Shown: positions 14,979 through 23,397, numbered from the stretch's first letter. The stretch is 26,354 nt of DNA from Clostridia bacterium (GCA_017553815.1 JAFZJT010000127.1:1-26354), one strand, 5' to 3'. Notes: generated by a model from the sequence alone, not told the origin. Numbers and translations: made by a program.

Positions 14979-15196
14979 AACTTTTCCTCCAAAATATCTA
15001 TTTCAAAATCAAAACCGCGCTCCCCATGAAGAAGCGCGGAATATAAGCAAAAGCCGCTTTATAATAAAGCGATATTCGTCAGCCCCTTCAATCAGAAATC
15101 CCGCATCGGGAAATCTTTACGTCGGAAAACAGTTTTATTTATCGGCCTGCCGTCGGGAAAAGGTTCTTACTCAATACCTCGCCCCTTCGGTTCGGC
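14979..15196 (-). promoter_or_regulatory. Structured leader (candidate attenuator or riboswitch) of the hydrogenase maturation operon
   Basis: The ~215 nt between the promoter and the first gene hold no ORF of note but several pairings on the minus strand. (1) CCTGCCG (15199-15193) with CGGCAGG (15152-15146), with GGG/CCC and AGGT/ACCT nested inside; its 5' arm lies at the predicted start site, so it may be partly untranscribed. (2) GAATAT/ATATTC enclosing CGCTTTA-TTA-TAAAGCG (15077-15039). (3) The terminator-like stem at 15039-15015. Element 2 shares its last base with the foot of element 3, and AAGCGG in element 2 can pair with CCGCGCTT in the terminator's 5' arm. I compared it by eye with known riboswitch classes and recognised none. 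Confidence 0.5.
15011..15039 (-). terminator. Terminator-like hairpin inside the hydrogenase maturation leader
   Basis: On the minus strand CCGCGCT (15039-15033) pairs with AGCGCGG (15021-15015) around an 11-nt loop and is followed directly by TTTTGATTTT. It lies about 32 nt before the start codon of the regulator gene, where attenuators act. Confidence 0.6.
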
Positions 15197-15202
15197 AGGT
15201 TA

Positions 15203-15231
15203 AGTATAGCAGAGCCGAAGCATAAATACAA
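15203..15231 (-). promoter_or_regulatory. Sigma-A promoter of the hydrogenase maturation operon
   Basis: On the minus strand, TTGTAT (15231-15226), a 17-bp spacer and TATACT (15208-15203). The expected start is near 15196, giving the long leader described above. Confidence 0.75.
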
Positions 15232-15281
15232 GTGATTTGGTAGGAATTAAAGGAATATAGTTTTTGGTATAAGCTTGCGTT

Positions 15282-16313
15282 TCAAAAATACAGCCTGCGC
15301 CGCTCGAAAAGCAGAACCAAGCCCGTTAAGAGCGCAAATCCCGCTCCGGCGAATAAGCCCATCTTCACAAAGAAGAATGCCGTAAGGGAAGACTCGCCCG
15401 TGAGTTTGTCAACGATAAAGGCAGCCAATCCCATAATAATCCCAAAAAAGATCCCTCCGAAGAACGGAAACAGCAATGCCTGTTTATCGTGATTTTTCCC
15501 ACTGCGGTATCTATATGATTTGATGAATTCATCGTTCGGCTTTTTCCGCTCGAGCATGGAGCATGCGCCGTCAAGATACGGAAACAGCACCTCGAATGCA
15601 GGCTTTGCGTCCGAAACGTATGCGCAGCTCATAACGTCGGGAGCACAGAGGTCATAGGAAATGCTCTCCGCCGTGCCGTCCAAGATAAGAGTCGGAACAA
15701 CAATGCTTCGCTGTTTCAAATCGCCCTCCGCGAGCGGCGAATCGAGAATTATGCCGTGATCCCCAAAGATATCGAAGCGTTCCTCGGGCTGATAAACGGT
15801 TCTGCTTTTGAAACGCTTGCCGTTGTACACGGCGCTTGACGTGCGTATCCTGCCGCGGCGCACCTTGGCTCTGCGGCAGCTGAGAGCGGTGCTGAAACAG
15901 ACAGTTCCATCCGAAAAACACGGGGAAAGGTCGAACATCAGCCCAATAATAGTATTCTTTTCGCGCTTTTGATACTTGCCCGTGTCGCATAAAGAATAGC
16001 CGCGCTCTGTAAAAAATGCGTCAACGAGCGCGATCAATTCGTTTTTGACGGGCTCGGCGGCGGCAAGCTCCGCCTCCAAACATTCATAATCGGGGCGCAG
16101 ATATTCGCAGACCGAGGCCAGCCTTTCGCGGGCGGGAAGCTCCTCGCGCTCAAGCAGCTTTATAACCTCGGAAGTTTGGTCAACGAAGAACTCGCAATCG
16201 CATTTAAGCTCCTCCACGAGGTCGGCTATATCGGCGTCGAGCTGCTCGTCGGAGAGCCCGTCCATATCATTCGCCAAGGTATCAAACAATGCTTTGATGG
16301 TATTCTTATCCAT
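15282..16313 (-). CDS. Unrecognised protein with two C-terminal membrane segments
   Basis: 343 residues. The first ~110 are acidic and helical, including LSDEQLDADIADLVEELKCD. The middle (about 115-260) is mixed strand and helix with KVRRGRIRTSSAVYNGKRFK. The C-terminal part has two hydrophobic segments (about 283-303 and 315-336) ending in a basic ERRRLYF tail. The soluble part therefore probably sits in the cytoplasm, with a short hairpin in the membrane. I know no family for it. It begins 10 bp after the NTF2-like gene, with a poor Shine-Dalgarno, so it is probably translated from the glgC-glgD transcript. Confidence 0.6.
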   Translation of the reverse strand: MDKNTIKALFDTLANDMDGLSDEQLDADIADLVEELKCDCEFFVDQTSEVIKLLEREELPARERLASVCEYLRPDYECLEAELAAAEPVKNELIALVDAFFTERGYSLCDTGKYQKREKNTIIGLMFDLSPCFSDGTVCFSTALSCRRAKVRRGRIRTSSAVYNGKRFKSRTVYQPEERFDIFGDHGIILDSPLAEGDLKQRSIVVPTLILDGTAESISYDLCAPDVMSCAYVSDAKPAFEVLFPYLDGACSMLERKKPNDEFIKSYRYRSGKNHDKQALLFPFFGGIFFGIIMGLAAFIVDKLTGESSLTAFFFVKMGLFAGAGFALLTGLVLLFERRRLYF

Positions 16314-16323
16314 ATCCGGTCAT

Positions 16324-16704
16324 TTATTCGGACGTTTTTTCCGAACAATCCTTTCTCCACTCCGGCGGCTCGCCGTCATCGCCCCAGTATTCGTTGATTT
16401 GAATTATCCTCTCATCCTTGAGATGTATAAACGAACAGCAATGAAAGGATAGGGAAGGGTCATCAGCCGACCAGACCCTTGCAGCGGCGATAACGGTATT
16501 TCCGATTCTGTATTCGCGCTCTATCTCGCCGCGCCACTCGCCGGGGTAATCGCAGTTTGCGCGGATAAAGCCGCGGGAATCGAACCTCTCCCGCGTGTTG
16601 TGCCAGTTTATCACGGCGTCCTCGCGGAAAAAGGTGCGCAAAGCGGCGGCGTCCTTTTTGACCACCGCCGCGAAATAGGCTTTAAAATCAAAACAGGTTA
16701 TCAT
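16324..16704 (-). CDS. NTF2/SnoaL-like protein
   Basis: 126 residues, with the size and pattern of the NTF2-like cone fold: an N-terminal helix (FKAYFAAVVKKDAAALRTFF), EDAVINWHNTRERF, a run of strands, and a C-terminal RIIQINEYWGDDGEPPEW typical of SnoaL-like members. These proteins bind small molecules or act as isomerases, cyclases or dehydratases; the substrate cannot be told. It lies 14 bp after glgD with no clear Shine-Dalgarno of its own. Confidence 0.75.
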   Translation of the reverse strand: MITCFDFKAYFAAVVKKDAAALRTFFREDAVINWHNTRERFDSRGFIRANCDYPGEWRGEIEREYRIGNTVIAAARVWSADDPSLSFHCCSFIHLKDERIIQINEYWGDDGEPPEWRKDCSEKTSE

Positions 16705-16718
16705 AATTCGCTTAAGTA

Positions 16719-17849
16719 TCAGACAACTACGCCCTTTCGCAGGATCATCGGATAGCTGTCGTATCCAGCGAGCCTTCTGCCGCCGAGCACCTGGCAGCCC
16801 TTGTCAAGCACCATGTAATCAAGGTCGCAGCCTTGATTGATTATAGAGGACTGCATTATGATGCTGTTTTTGATCTTCGAGCCCTTGCCGATCTGAACGC
16901 CGCGGAAGATGATCGAGTTTTCGACCTCGCCCTCGCTGATGCAGCCGTCCGCAACGATCGAATTCTTCGCGCTGCCGCCGCCGATATATCTCGCGGGCAC
17001 CTCGTCCTTGACCTTGGTGTAGATAGGATGATCGGGGTTGAAAAGGTCGAACGCGACCTCGGGCTTCAGAAGGTTCATATTGTGCCGATAGAACTGCATG
17101 ACGGAATTGAGGCGCGCAACGTAGCCGTCGTACTTCCAACCGTAGAACTTGAATTTCTGCTGATTCTTGATAAGAACGCCCTGCATGAAGTCGAATTCGC
17201 CGTGCGCCGCCGCATCCTCAACGAGGTATTCAAGCAGCGTCTTGTCCATAACGTATGCGTCGCAGCCCGTGAACGGCGTGCTCGGGTTCAGCGGGTTGAA
17301 GGTCAGCTCCGTAACGCGGCCGTCATCCTCCACCTTGAGTCGCAGATCGTCGTACTGCTCGCTGCGGTCAAAGCCGCTTTCGCTCTCATCGTTGTACATT
17401 ATGGTGATATCCGCGCCGATTTCGATATGCCGGCGTATCATCGCGTTGAAATCGGTGTTGTAGATCGTGTGGCTTCCGGTCAAAACGACGTAGCGCTGCG
17501 AATTGCGGCGAACGTAGCCGAGCACGGAGCGGATCGCGTCCACCGTGCCCCTATAAACGCCCGTGTTGTCCTTGGTTACGAACGGGGGAAGGATGAAAAG
17601 GCCGTCGCGCTTTCTGTGCAGATCCCATTCCTTGCCGCTTCCGAGATGATCCATAAGCGAATGATAGTTTCTTTGCGCGATAAGACCCACGCTTGAAATG
17701 CCCGAATTCACGATGTTTGAAAGCACGAAGTCGATGGCGCGGTATCTGCCGCCGAACGGCACAGCCGCCACGGAGCGCGAGAAGGTGAGCTCGCGAAGCT
17801 GGGCGTTCGCTTCACCCGTGTAGATAAGACCGAATGCATTGCTGGACAT
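16719..17849 (-). CDS. glgD: GlgD, ADP-glucose pyrophosphorylase regulatory-type subunit
   Basis: 376 residues, with an N-terminal nucleotidyltransferase-like domain (VAAVPFGGRYRAIDF) and a C-terminal left-handed beta-helix (SIVADGCISEGEVENSIIFR). GlgD pairs with GlgC in Firmicutes to make ADP-glucose for glycogen and modulates its activity. The metal-binding GDH signature of GlgC is replaced here by GSHTIYNTDF, and the N-terminal glycine-rich loop is degenerate (YTGEANAQL), consistent with a subunit of low catalytic activity. A longer frame reaches into glgC, but ATG 17849 is chosen because GGAGG (17858-17862) precedes it at good spacing. The gap to glgC is 19 bp. Confidence 0.93.
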   Translation of the reverse strand: MSSNAFGLIYTGEANAQLRELTFSRSVAAVPFGGRYRAIDFVLSNIVNSGISSVGLIAQRNYHSLMDHLGSGKEWDLHRKRDGLFILPPFVTKDNTGVYRGTVDAIRSVLGYVRRNSQRYVVLTGSHTIYNTDFNAMIRRHIEIGADITIMYNDESESGFDRSEQYDDLRLKVEDDGRVTELTFNPLNPSTPFTGCDAYVMDKTLLEYLVEDAAAHGEFDFMQGVLIKNQQKFKFYGWKYDGYVARLNSVMQFYRHNMNLLKPEVAFDLFNPDHPIYTKVKDEVPARYIGGGSAKNSIVADGCISEGEVENSIIFRGVQIGKGSKIKNSIIMQSSIINQGCDLDYMVLDKGCQVLGGRRLAGYDSYPMILRKGVVV

Positions 17850-17868
17850 AATTCTTCGCCTCCTTCCG

Positions 17869-19095
17869 TTACTTTCCGCGGTTCTCGGGATCGAAACTGA
17901 TGACCTTGCCAGCCGGAACGCGCTCGTTTTCGTTAATTCGCATCGAGTTTGCAACGAGCGTTATATCGCCTGTGAGCTTGTTGTCGTATGGCTCGTCCTC
18001 GGGGAGCTTTTCGCAGCCCACGAGCGCAAGCGCGCCGATATTGACGTTTTCACCGATGATCGCCTTTTTGACCACAGCGCCGGATTCAATGACGGTATGC
18101 GGCATAACGACCGAATCCTCGATCACCGCGTCGGGCTCGATGCGAACGCCCGCGAACAGCACGCTTCGTTTAACGCTTCCGTGAACTACGCAACCCTCGG
18201 TTATAAGGCTGTCGTCCACCTCGGAATCCTCGCCCATGTAGTGCGGGGGCATGACGGGGCTTCTTGAATAGATGCGCCATTCCGTGTCGTAAAGATCGAA
18301 GCGGGGGATAACGCCGAGCAGATCCATATTCGCCTCCCAGAGGCTGCCGATGGTACCCACATCGCGCCAATAGCCCGAGAATTCCCAGGCAAACACCCTT
18401 TGCCCGCCGTTTATCATCGCAGGGATGACGTTCTTGCCGAAGTCATGTTCGCTCTTTTCATTGCGCGTGTCGTCCACAAGGTATCTTGTGAGGATATCCC
18501 TGCTGAAAATGTATATGCCCATAGAAGCCTTGGTGCTCTTGGGCTCCTTGGGTTTTTCTTCAAATTCGATTATCCTGCCCGAATCGTCGGTGTTCATGAT
18601 GCCGAAACGGTGCGCCTCCTCGATCGGAACGTCGAGCACGGCGATGGTCGCGTCCGCGTTCTTTTCGATATGCGCATCGAGCATCTTGGAATAATCCATC
18701 TTGTAGATATGGTCGCCAGAAAGGATCAGAACGTACTCGGGATCGTACTGCTCGATGAACGGAAGGTTCTGATAGATGGCGTTCGCCGTGCCGGAATACC
18801 ATTCGCCGCTCTGCTGGCTGACGTAGGGCGGGAGCACGAAAACGCCGCCGTTCATCCTGTCAAGATCCCAGGCCTGTCCGCTTCCGAGATAGGCGTTCAG
18901 TGCAAGCGGCTCATATTGGGTCAAAACGCCAACGGTGTCGATACCCGAGTTGACGCAGTTTGAAAGCGGAAAATCGATTATGCGGTACTTCCCTCCGAAG
19001 GGAACGGCGGGCTTGGCCATGCTCTTTGTAAGCTCGCCCAAGCGGCTGCCCTGACCGCCCGCAAGCAGCATTGCAACTATCTTCTTTCCCGGCAT
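17869..19095 (-). CDS. glgC: Glucose-1-phosphate adenylyltransferase GlgC
   Basis: 408 residues, the catalytic ADP-glucose pyrophosphorylase (EC 2.7.7.27): ATP plus glucose 1-phosphate gives ADP-glucose for glycogen. It has the glycine-rich nucleotide loop [13 protein letters not shown], the [15 protein letters not shown] stretch, the catalytic GDHIYKMDY motif, the FEEKPKEPK sugar-phosphate site and a C-terminal beta-helix. GGGAGGT precedes ATG 19095. First gene of glgC-glgD, with a promoter at 19155-19182. No glycogen synthase or branching enzyme follows. Confidence 0.96.
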   Translation of the reverse strand: MPGKKIVAMLLAGGQGSRLGELTKSMAKPAVPFGGKYRIIDFPLSNCVNSGIDTVGVLTQYEPLALNAYLGSGQAWDLDRMNGGVFVLPPYVSQQSGEWYSGTANAIYQNLPFIEQYDPEYVLILSGDHIYKMDYSKMLDAHIEKNADATIAVLDVPIEEAHRFGIMNTDDSGRIIEFEEKPKEPKSTKASMGIYIFSRDILTRYLVDDTRNEKSEHDFGKNVIPAMINGGQRVFAWEFSGYWRDVGTIGSLWEANMDLLGVIPRFDLYDTEWRIYSRSPVMPPHYMGEDSEVDDSLITEGCVVHGSVKRSVLFAGVRIEPDAVIEDSVVMPHTVIESGAVVKKAIIGENVNIGALALVGCEKLPEDEPYDNKLTGDITLVANSMRINENERVPAGKVISFDPENRGK

Positions 19096-19154
19096 ATAAT
19101 TACCTCCCTAAAACAGTGCCGCATGAAACTCTGCGGTAAAATCAATATATTCAT

Positions 19155-19182
19155 ATTGTACCAAATTTTCGGAAAATCGCAA
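19155..19182 (-). promoter_or_regulatory. Probable promoter of glgC-glgD
   Basis: On the minus strand, TTGCGA (19182-19177), a 16-bp spacer and TACAAT (19160-19155). The -10 is good and the -35 moderate. The 317 bp between glgC and mreC hold this promoter, the mreC promoter and the inverted repeat at 19312-19339. I see no gene or other structure in 19205-19310. Confidence 0.55.
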
Positions 19183-19311
19183 GGGGTTTTTGCACATTTG
19201 TCAAAAATAAAGCAAATTCGCGCTCGACCGGTGTTTTCTAAGGCTGTCAAAAGAGGCCGGGGGAGCCGAAAAACGCGGCGAAGGAGCGAATAGTATTAAT
19301 GAAAAAAGGCG

Positions 19312-19339
19312 GAATGCGCTATTGAAACAGAGCGCATTC
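19312..19339. repeat. Inverted repeat across the mreC promoter -35 (candidate operator)
   Basis: GAATGCGCT (19312-19320) and AGCGCATTC (19331-19339) are exact reverse complements separated by 10 bp. The -35 hexamer of the mreC promoter lies in the gap and the right arm lies in the spacer. No candidate binding protein is visible in the window. Confidence 0.55.
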
Positions 19340-19350
19340 GGCGGTATAAT
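19322..19350 (+). promoter_or_regulatory. Sigma-A promoter of mreC-mreD-PBP2
   Basis: TTGAAA (19322-19327), a 17-bp spacer and TATAAT (19345-19350). The expected start is near 19357, about 55 nt before mreC. Confidence 0.85.
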
Positions 19351-19412
19351 GTAAATGTGGAAATGTATGCATACGGAAGCGCGTTTGCTTTTCGGTGCAG
19401 GAAAGAAGCGGC

Positions 19413-20255
19413 ATGAGAAGAAGTGCTCCAAATAAAAAACCCATCATAATAACCATAGCTGCCGCGGCGCTGCTGCTCGTGCTGGTGCTCATCGGCGCGG
19501 GCGCTTCGCGCGCGAACTTTTTTGAAAATACGCTCGGCTCCGTGCTCGCCCCCGTGCAGAGCGCGGCGACCTCGGTTTCAAACGCCGTCGGCGGCTTTTT
19601 CAGAAACATTTTCAACACGACAGACGCGGACGCGGAGAACGCCAAGCTCAAAAGCGAGCTTGCGCTCAAAAACCGCAGCCTCGTGGAGATGGAGGAGCTC
19701 AGAAAGGAAAACGAGCGCCTTCGCGAGTTGCTCGGCTTTGCCGAGTCCGCGGGGATCGAAAACGGCGTCACCGCCCGAGTCATTGGCCGCCCTTCGGGGG
19801 TGTATTTCCGCATGTTTACGCTCGGCGCGGGTTCATCAAGCGGCGTGGATATCAATATGCCCGTCGTCTGCGCCGAGGGGCTGGTTGGCATCGTCACCGA
19901 GGTCGGCTCCAACTGGTGCAAGGTCACGGCGGTCGTTGATTCGACCGTTGCCGTGCCCGTGATTGTGGAGCGAACGAGGGATACCTGCATCGCGCACGGA
20001 GTTTTAAATCCCTCGGGAAACGAAAACCGAATGGAGCTTCATTATCTTCCGGCGGACAGGCGCGACCTTGTTCCCGGCGACGTGCTTATAACAAGCGGCA
20101 TCGGCGGAGTGTATCCAAAGGGCATCCGACTTGGAACCGTAACCGAGGTCATGACGGGCGAAAACAGCTCGATAGACGCATACATCGCACCGTCGGTGGA
20201 TTTTGCGCACATTGAGGAGCTTCTGATAGTAACGGGAGGGGGCGGGAACGGCTGA
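19413..20255 (+). CDS. mreC: Rod-shape-determining protein MreC
   Basis: 280 residues. MreC is a bitopic protein that links the elongasome and activates PBP2/RodA in lateral wall synthesis. One membrane segment (about residues 12-32), a coiled coil (about 75-108, ENAKLKSELALKNRSLVEME and on), then the two-barrel periplasmic-type domain with ARVIGRPSGVYF and PVVCAEGLVGIV. A longer frame starts at GTG 19395, but AGGAAAG (19399-19405) lies at correct distance from ATG 19413. It overlaps mreD by one base (TGATG). The usual mreB gene is not upstream; glgC diverges instead. Confidence 0.93.
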   Translation: MRRSAPNKKPIIITIAAAALLLVLVLIGAGASRANFFENTLGSVLAPVQSAATSVSNAVGGFFRNIFNTTDADAENAKLKSELALKNRSLVEMEELRKENERLRELLGFAESAGIENGVTARVIGRPSGVYFRMFTLGAGSSSGVDINMPVVCAEGLVGIVTEVGSNWCKVTAVVDSTVAVPVIVERTRDTCIAHGVLNPSGNENRMELHYLPADRRDLVPGDVLITSGIGGVYPKGIRLGTVTEVMTGENSSIDAYIAPSVDFAHIEELLIVTGGGGNG

Positions 20256-20767
20256 TGCGTAAAATCTTGCTCGCACTCTGCGTCCTTGCCGCCGTGCTGC
20301 TCGATTACCTGCTCTTTCCGGGGCTCGGGCTTTCGCGGATAGCGCCCGACGCGCTGATCGCGCTTCTCGTTTCGCTGAGCGTGCTGACCGGGCTTCTGCC
20401 CGCCGTGCCGATAGCCGCGATACTCGGGCTTCTTATCGATATCGCCTTCAACCGCTTCATCGGCATGAGCGCGATACCGCTCTTTGTTTCCGCGCTCGCG
20501 GGGTCGGTGTTCTACGGTCGCTTCTACGCCGATAATATCGTCATCCCGGCGGTGACCGCGGCGGCCGCGGCGTTTTTGAAGGAGCTTTTCCTGCTCGCCG
20601 CGCTTCTTTTTTCGGGAGGAAGGGTCTCGGGCTATTTCGCGCTCTTCGCGCTGCATATACTGCCCGCTTCGCTTCTCACCGGCGCACTCTGCGCGCTGAT
20701 ACATCTTTTATTTAAGAATAAACTGCTTCGTTCCTCATTCAGGCTGGATATAGATTATCTCAGATGA
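20255..20767 (+). CDS. mreD: Rod-shape-determining protein MreD
   Basis: 170 residues, almost wholly hydrophobic, with about five to six membrane segments, the size and profile of MreD, a membrane partner of MreC in the elongasome. Sequence identity between MreD proteins is low, so the call rests on position between mreC and PBP2 as well as on LLDYLLFPGLGLSRIAPDAL at the N terminus, which fits the family. AGGGGG lies about 10 bp before the start. Confidence 0.88.
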   Translation: MRKILLALCVLAAVLLDYLLFPGLGLSRIAPDALIALLVSLSVLTGLLPAVPIAAILGLLIDIAFNRFIGMSAIPLFVSALAGSVFYGRFYADNIVIPAVTAAAAAFLKELFLLAALLFSGGRVSGYFALFALHILPASLLTGALCALIHLLFKNKLLRSSFRLDIDYLR

Positions 20768-20810
20768 GTAGAGCGCAAGCGGATGCAAAGGAAACTGAAA
20801 AACGGAAAAA

Positions 20811-23336
20811 ATGACCGATACCACGCAGAAAAAACCGATATTCAGGCTTATCGTATACGCGCTCGTACTCGTTATTATGGCGGCGCTTCTGATAAAAGCG
20901 CTCTACGATCTCACCGTCGTTCGCGGCGATGAGTATTACAGCGTTGCCAAAAACGAATCGCTCAACACGATCAAGACCAAGGGCAGGCGCGGCGCGATCC
21001 TCGATAGAAACGGCCTCGTGCTCGCATACGATGAGACCTGCTTCAATGTTTGCTTCATGCGCGACGGCAACAACCGTTCGGATTACGACAGCGCGGTATA
21101 CACCGAGTCGCTGATAAAGGCGATCGGCATAATAAACGACGGCGGCATGAAGACCATCGACACCTCCTATATAAGGATGAATGAAAACGGAGAATACTAC
21201 TACGACTTCGGCAGCCAAAACGAGCGAACCATCAAAGCGCGCTATAAGAATTTTTGCAATGCCTGCGGCTTTGCGATGCGGGATGCGGACGATATGAGCA
21301 CTTGGATAAGCGCCGAGGACGCCTATTTAAAGCTCAGAAAGGCTTGGTTCATACCGGAGGAAATGCCGTTTTCCGAGGCGGTGAAGATAATCTCCGTGCG
21401 TCAGGATGTGCTTTTGAACGACTACAAGAGCTATGAGCCGGTCGTCATCGCCGCGGACGTATCCGAGGATATCGTTGCAAAGCTCGAGATGGAGCAGCTT
21501 GCGGGTATCGAAACGCGAATCAGCACACGGCGCGTTTATCCCTACGGCTCCACAGCGGCGCATATTCTGGGCTACTGCCAGAGGATGACCGAGGAGAATG
21601 CAGAGGAATATCTCGCTCTCGGCTACGGCTATGACGACCGCATAGGCGTTTCGGGCGTTGAGGCAACGATGGAGAGCTATCTCACGGGCTGCACGAGCGA
21701 TAAGCAGGGCAGCACCGTTATAAAAACGAACGCGAATAAATCTGTCGTCGAAGTAATCTCCGTTGAGCCCGCGACGGACGGCGGCGACGTTACCTTGACC
21801 ATAGACCTTCCGATGCAGATGGCAGCCGAGGCCGCGCTCAAGGAGGTCATAAAGCGCATCCATGAAAAACAGCTCGATCGGATCGACCCCGATCACGACG
21901 GGAAATACGACGATAAGTACGCGGAATACGACAGCCTTGAGCTTGCAAAGACCGGCGCGATAGTCGTTATGGACGCAAACTCGGGCGACGTGCTCGCTAT
22001 GGCGTCATACCCTTCGTTCGACCCGAACTGGTTCGTAAAGGGACTGACCAAGGAGCAGGCCGAATACCTCTACACGAGCGAGGAAGCGAGCAAGACCACG
22101 CCGACCAGAAACAAGGCCATATCGATGAAGCTCGCCCCCGGCTCCATCTTCAAAATGTGTACGGGCATAGCGGGGCTTCTTGAGGGCGCGGTGGGCATAG
22201 ACGAGCGCATCGACGATGAATCGCCCTACTACGTCAAGGATCCCGACACCGGCGAGGTCATAAATCAGAACCCCGTCAAATGCTGGACCTCCTACCCCGA
22301 GCGCCACGCGGCGCAGACTGTTGTTGAGGCGCTAAAAAATTCGTGCAACTACTATTTTTGCGAGGTTGCAAGCCGCATAGGCATCATTTCTCTGGCGAAA
22401 TGGGCCAAAAGGCTCGGCCTTGCCGATAAGACGGGCGTTGAGCTGACGGGCGAAGCGGTGGGCATCATCGGCGGTCAGAGCGCGCTCTACGACAGCACGA
22501 GGAGCTACGACAAGCAGGATACGAGCCTGCCCGTGCTCATCCACCGCGCGCTCGTGACGAGGCTTCGCGGCTATCAGGAGTCGAGGGGCGTTGAGTCGAG
22601 CGACGAGGCGTATTCGCGCTGCGCCGAAAGGCTCATGCAGCTTCAGGACGGCTCGCTCGCGGGCAAGGGTGCGGACGTTCGCAGGATACTCAGCGAGGAG
22701 CTCGGCATACCGGACGGCATATCCCGCTCGCAGAACTGGGTCAGCGAGATAACGTCGCTTCTCAACGAGATACAGTGGAAGCCGACGCTGACCATAAGAA
22801 CCGGCATCGGTCAGAGCATCATGCTCGTTACCCCGATAGCGGCGGCGCGCTACGCTTCGGCGATCGCCAACGGCGGCACGGTCTACGACGCGCATATAAT
22901 CAAGAGCGCGGTATCATCAAGCGGCGAAACGCTGCTTTCGGTTGAGCCCACGGTCTTCGATCGGATCGAAGCGCCCGAAGAATACTGGGAGGCAATCAAA
23001 AAGGGCATGGCAGAGGTCGTTTCGCCCGAGGACGGCGGCACGGCGGGCGAAGCGTTCGGCGAGGAATTCAAGGAAAAGGGCTATCTTGCGAGGATCAGCG
23101 GCAAAACCGGCTCCGCGCAGGTCGGAAACGTTACCGTGGACGTTCAGAACACGGGCTGGTTCGTGGCCTTCGCGCCGAACGACGAGCCCGATATCGCGGT
23201 CTGCGTCTGCATCCCGAACGGCTATTCGGGCTCGAGCACGGCTGGCGCTATCGAGGACGTTTTGACTTATTACTTCAGCAAGCTCGAGGCTCGAAGCCCC
23301 GAAACGCTTGCGGAGCCGGATTCGGTACTGCCGTGA
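20811..23336 (+). CDS. mrdA: Penicillin-binding protein 2 (class B transpeptidase)
   Basis: 841 residues. The elongation-specific D,D-transpeptidase that cross-links lateral wall peptidoglycan with RodA and MreCD. One N-terminal membrane segment (about 12-34), the dimerisation/pedestal domain (about 50-330, beginning with RGAILDRNG), then the transpeptidase domain with all active-site motifs: S445-I-F-K448, S511-C-N513 and K765-T-G767. About 100 residues (roughly 555-660), Arg/Glu-rich and probably helical, stand between the SxN motif and GIGQSIMLVTPI, where shorter PBP2s have a brief linker. It is 43 bp after mreD in the same operon. The Shine-Dalgarno is weak (GGAAA). Confidence 0.93.
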   Translation: MTDTTQKKPIFRLIVYALVLVIMAALLIKALYDLTVVRGDEYYSVAKNESLNTIKTKGRRGAILDRNGLVLAYDETCFNVCFMRDGNNRSDYDSAVYTESLIKAIGIINDGGMKTIDTSYIRMNENGEYYYDFGSQNERTIKARYKNFCNACGFAMRDADDMSTWISAEDAYLKLRKAWFIPEEMPFSEAVKIISVRQDVLLNDYKSYEPVVIAADVSEDIVAKLEMEQLAGIETRISTRRVYPYGSTAAHILGYCQRMTEENAEEYLALGYGYDDRIGVSGVEATMESYLTGCTSDKQGSTVIKTNANKSVVEVISVEPATDGGDVTLTIDLPMQMAAEAALKEVIKRIHEKQLDRIDPDHDGKYDDKYAEYDSLELAKTGAIVVMDANSGDVLAMASYPSFDPNWFVKGLTKEQAEYLYTSEEASKTTPTRNKAISMKLAPGSIFKMCTGIAGLLEGAVGIDERIDDESPYYVKDPDTGEVINQNPVKCWTSYPERHAAQTVVEALKNSCNYYFCEVASRIGIISLAKWAKRLGLADKTGVELTGEAVGIIGGQSALYDSTRSYDKQDTSLPVLIHRALVTRLRGYQESRGVESSDEAYSRCAERLMQLQDGSLAGKGADVRRILSEELGIPDGISRSQNWVSEITSLLNEIQWKPTLTIRTGIGQSIMLVTPIAAARYASAIANGGTVYDAHIIKSAVSSSGETLLSVEPTVFDRIEAPEEYWEAIKKGMAEVVSPEDGGTAGEAFGEEFKEKGYLARISGKTGSAQVGNVTVDVQNTGWFVAFAPNDEPDIAVCVCIPNGYSGSSTAGAIEDVLTYYFSKLEARSPETLAEPDSVLP

Positions 23337-23356
23337 TTTTGCGAACAGCGGATCGG

Positions 23357-23384
23357 GAATAGTGAATAGTGGTTAGTGATTAGC
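23357..23384. repeat. Degenerate 7-bp tandem repeat
   Basis: Four units GAATAGT, GAATAGT, GGTTAGT and GATTAGC lie end to end between PBP2 and the HAD gene, just before the latter's Shine-Dalgarno GAGGT. Each unit has TAG, so the run is closed to translation. Function unknown; possibly slippage-derived. Confidence 0.6.
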
Positions 23385-23397
23385 GAGGTCTTAAAAT

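Noticed and set aside
14979..15196. T-box or known riboswitch in the hydrogenase maturation leader
   Set aside because: The terminator region has no UGGNACC T-box sequence, and the conserved cores I know for TPP, SAM-I, lysine, cobalamin, FMN, c-di-GMP and NiCo riboswitches are not recognisable by eye. Left as an unclassified leader.
19319..19990. A 223-codon minus-strand frame opposite mreC
   Set aside because: Ends in the glgC-mreC intergenic region and is antisense to the mreC coiled coil and barrel; no translation signals.
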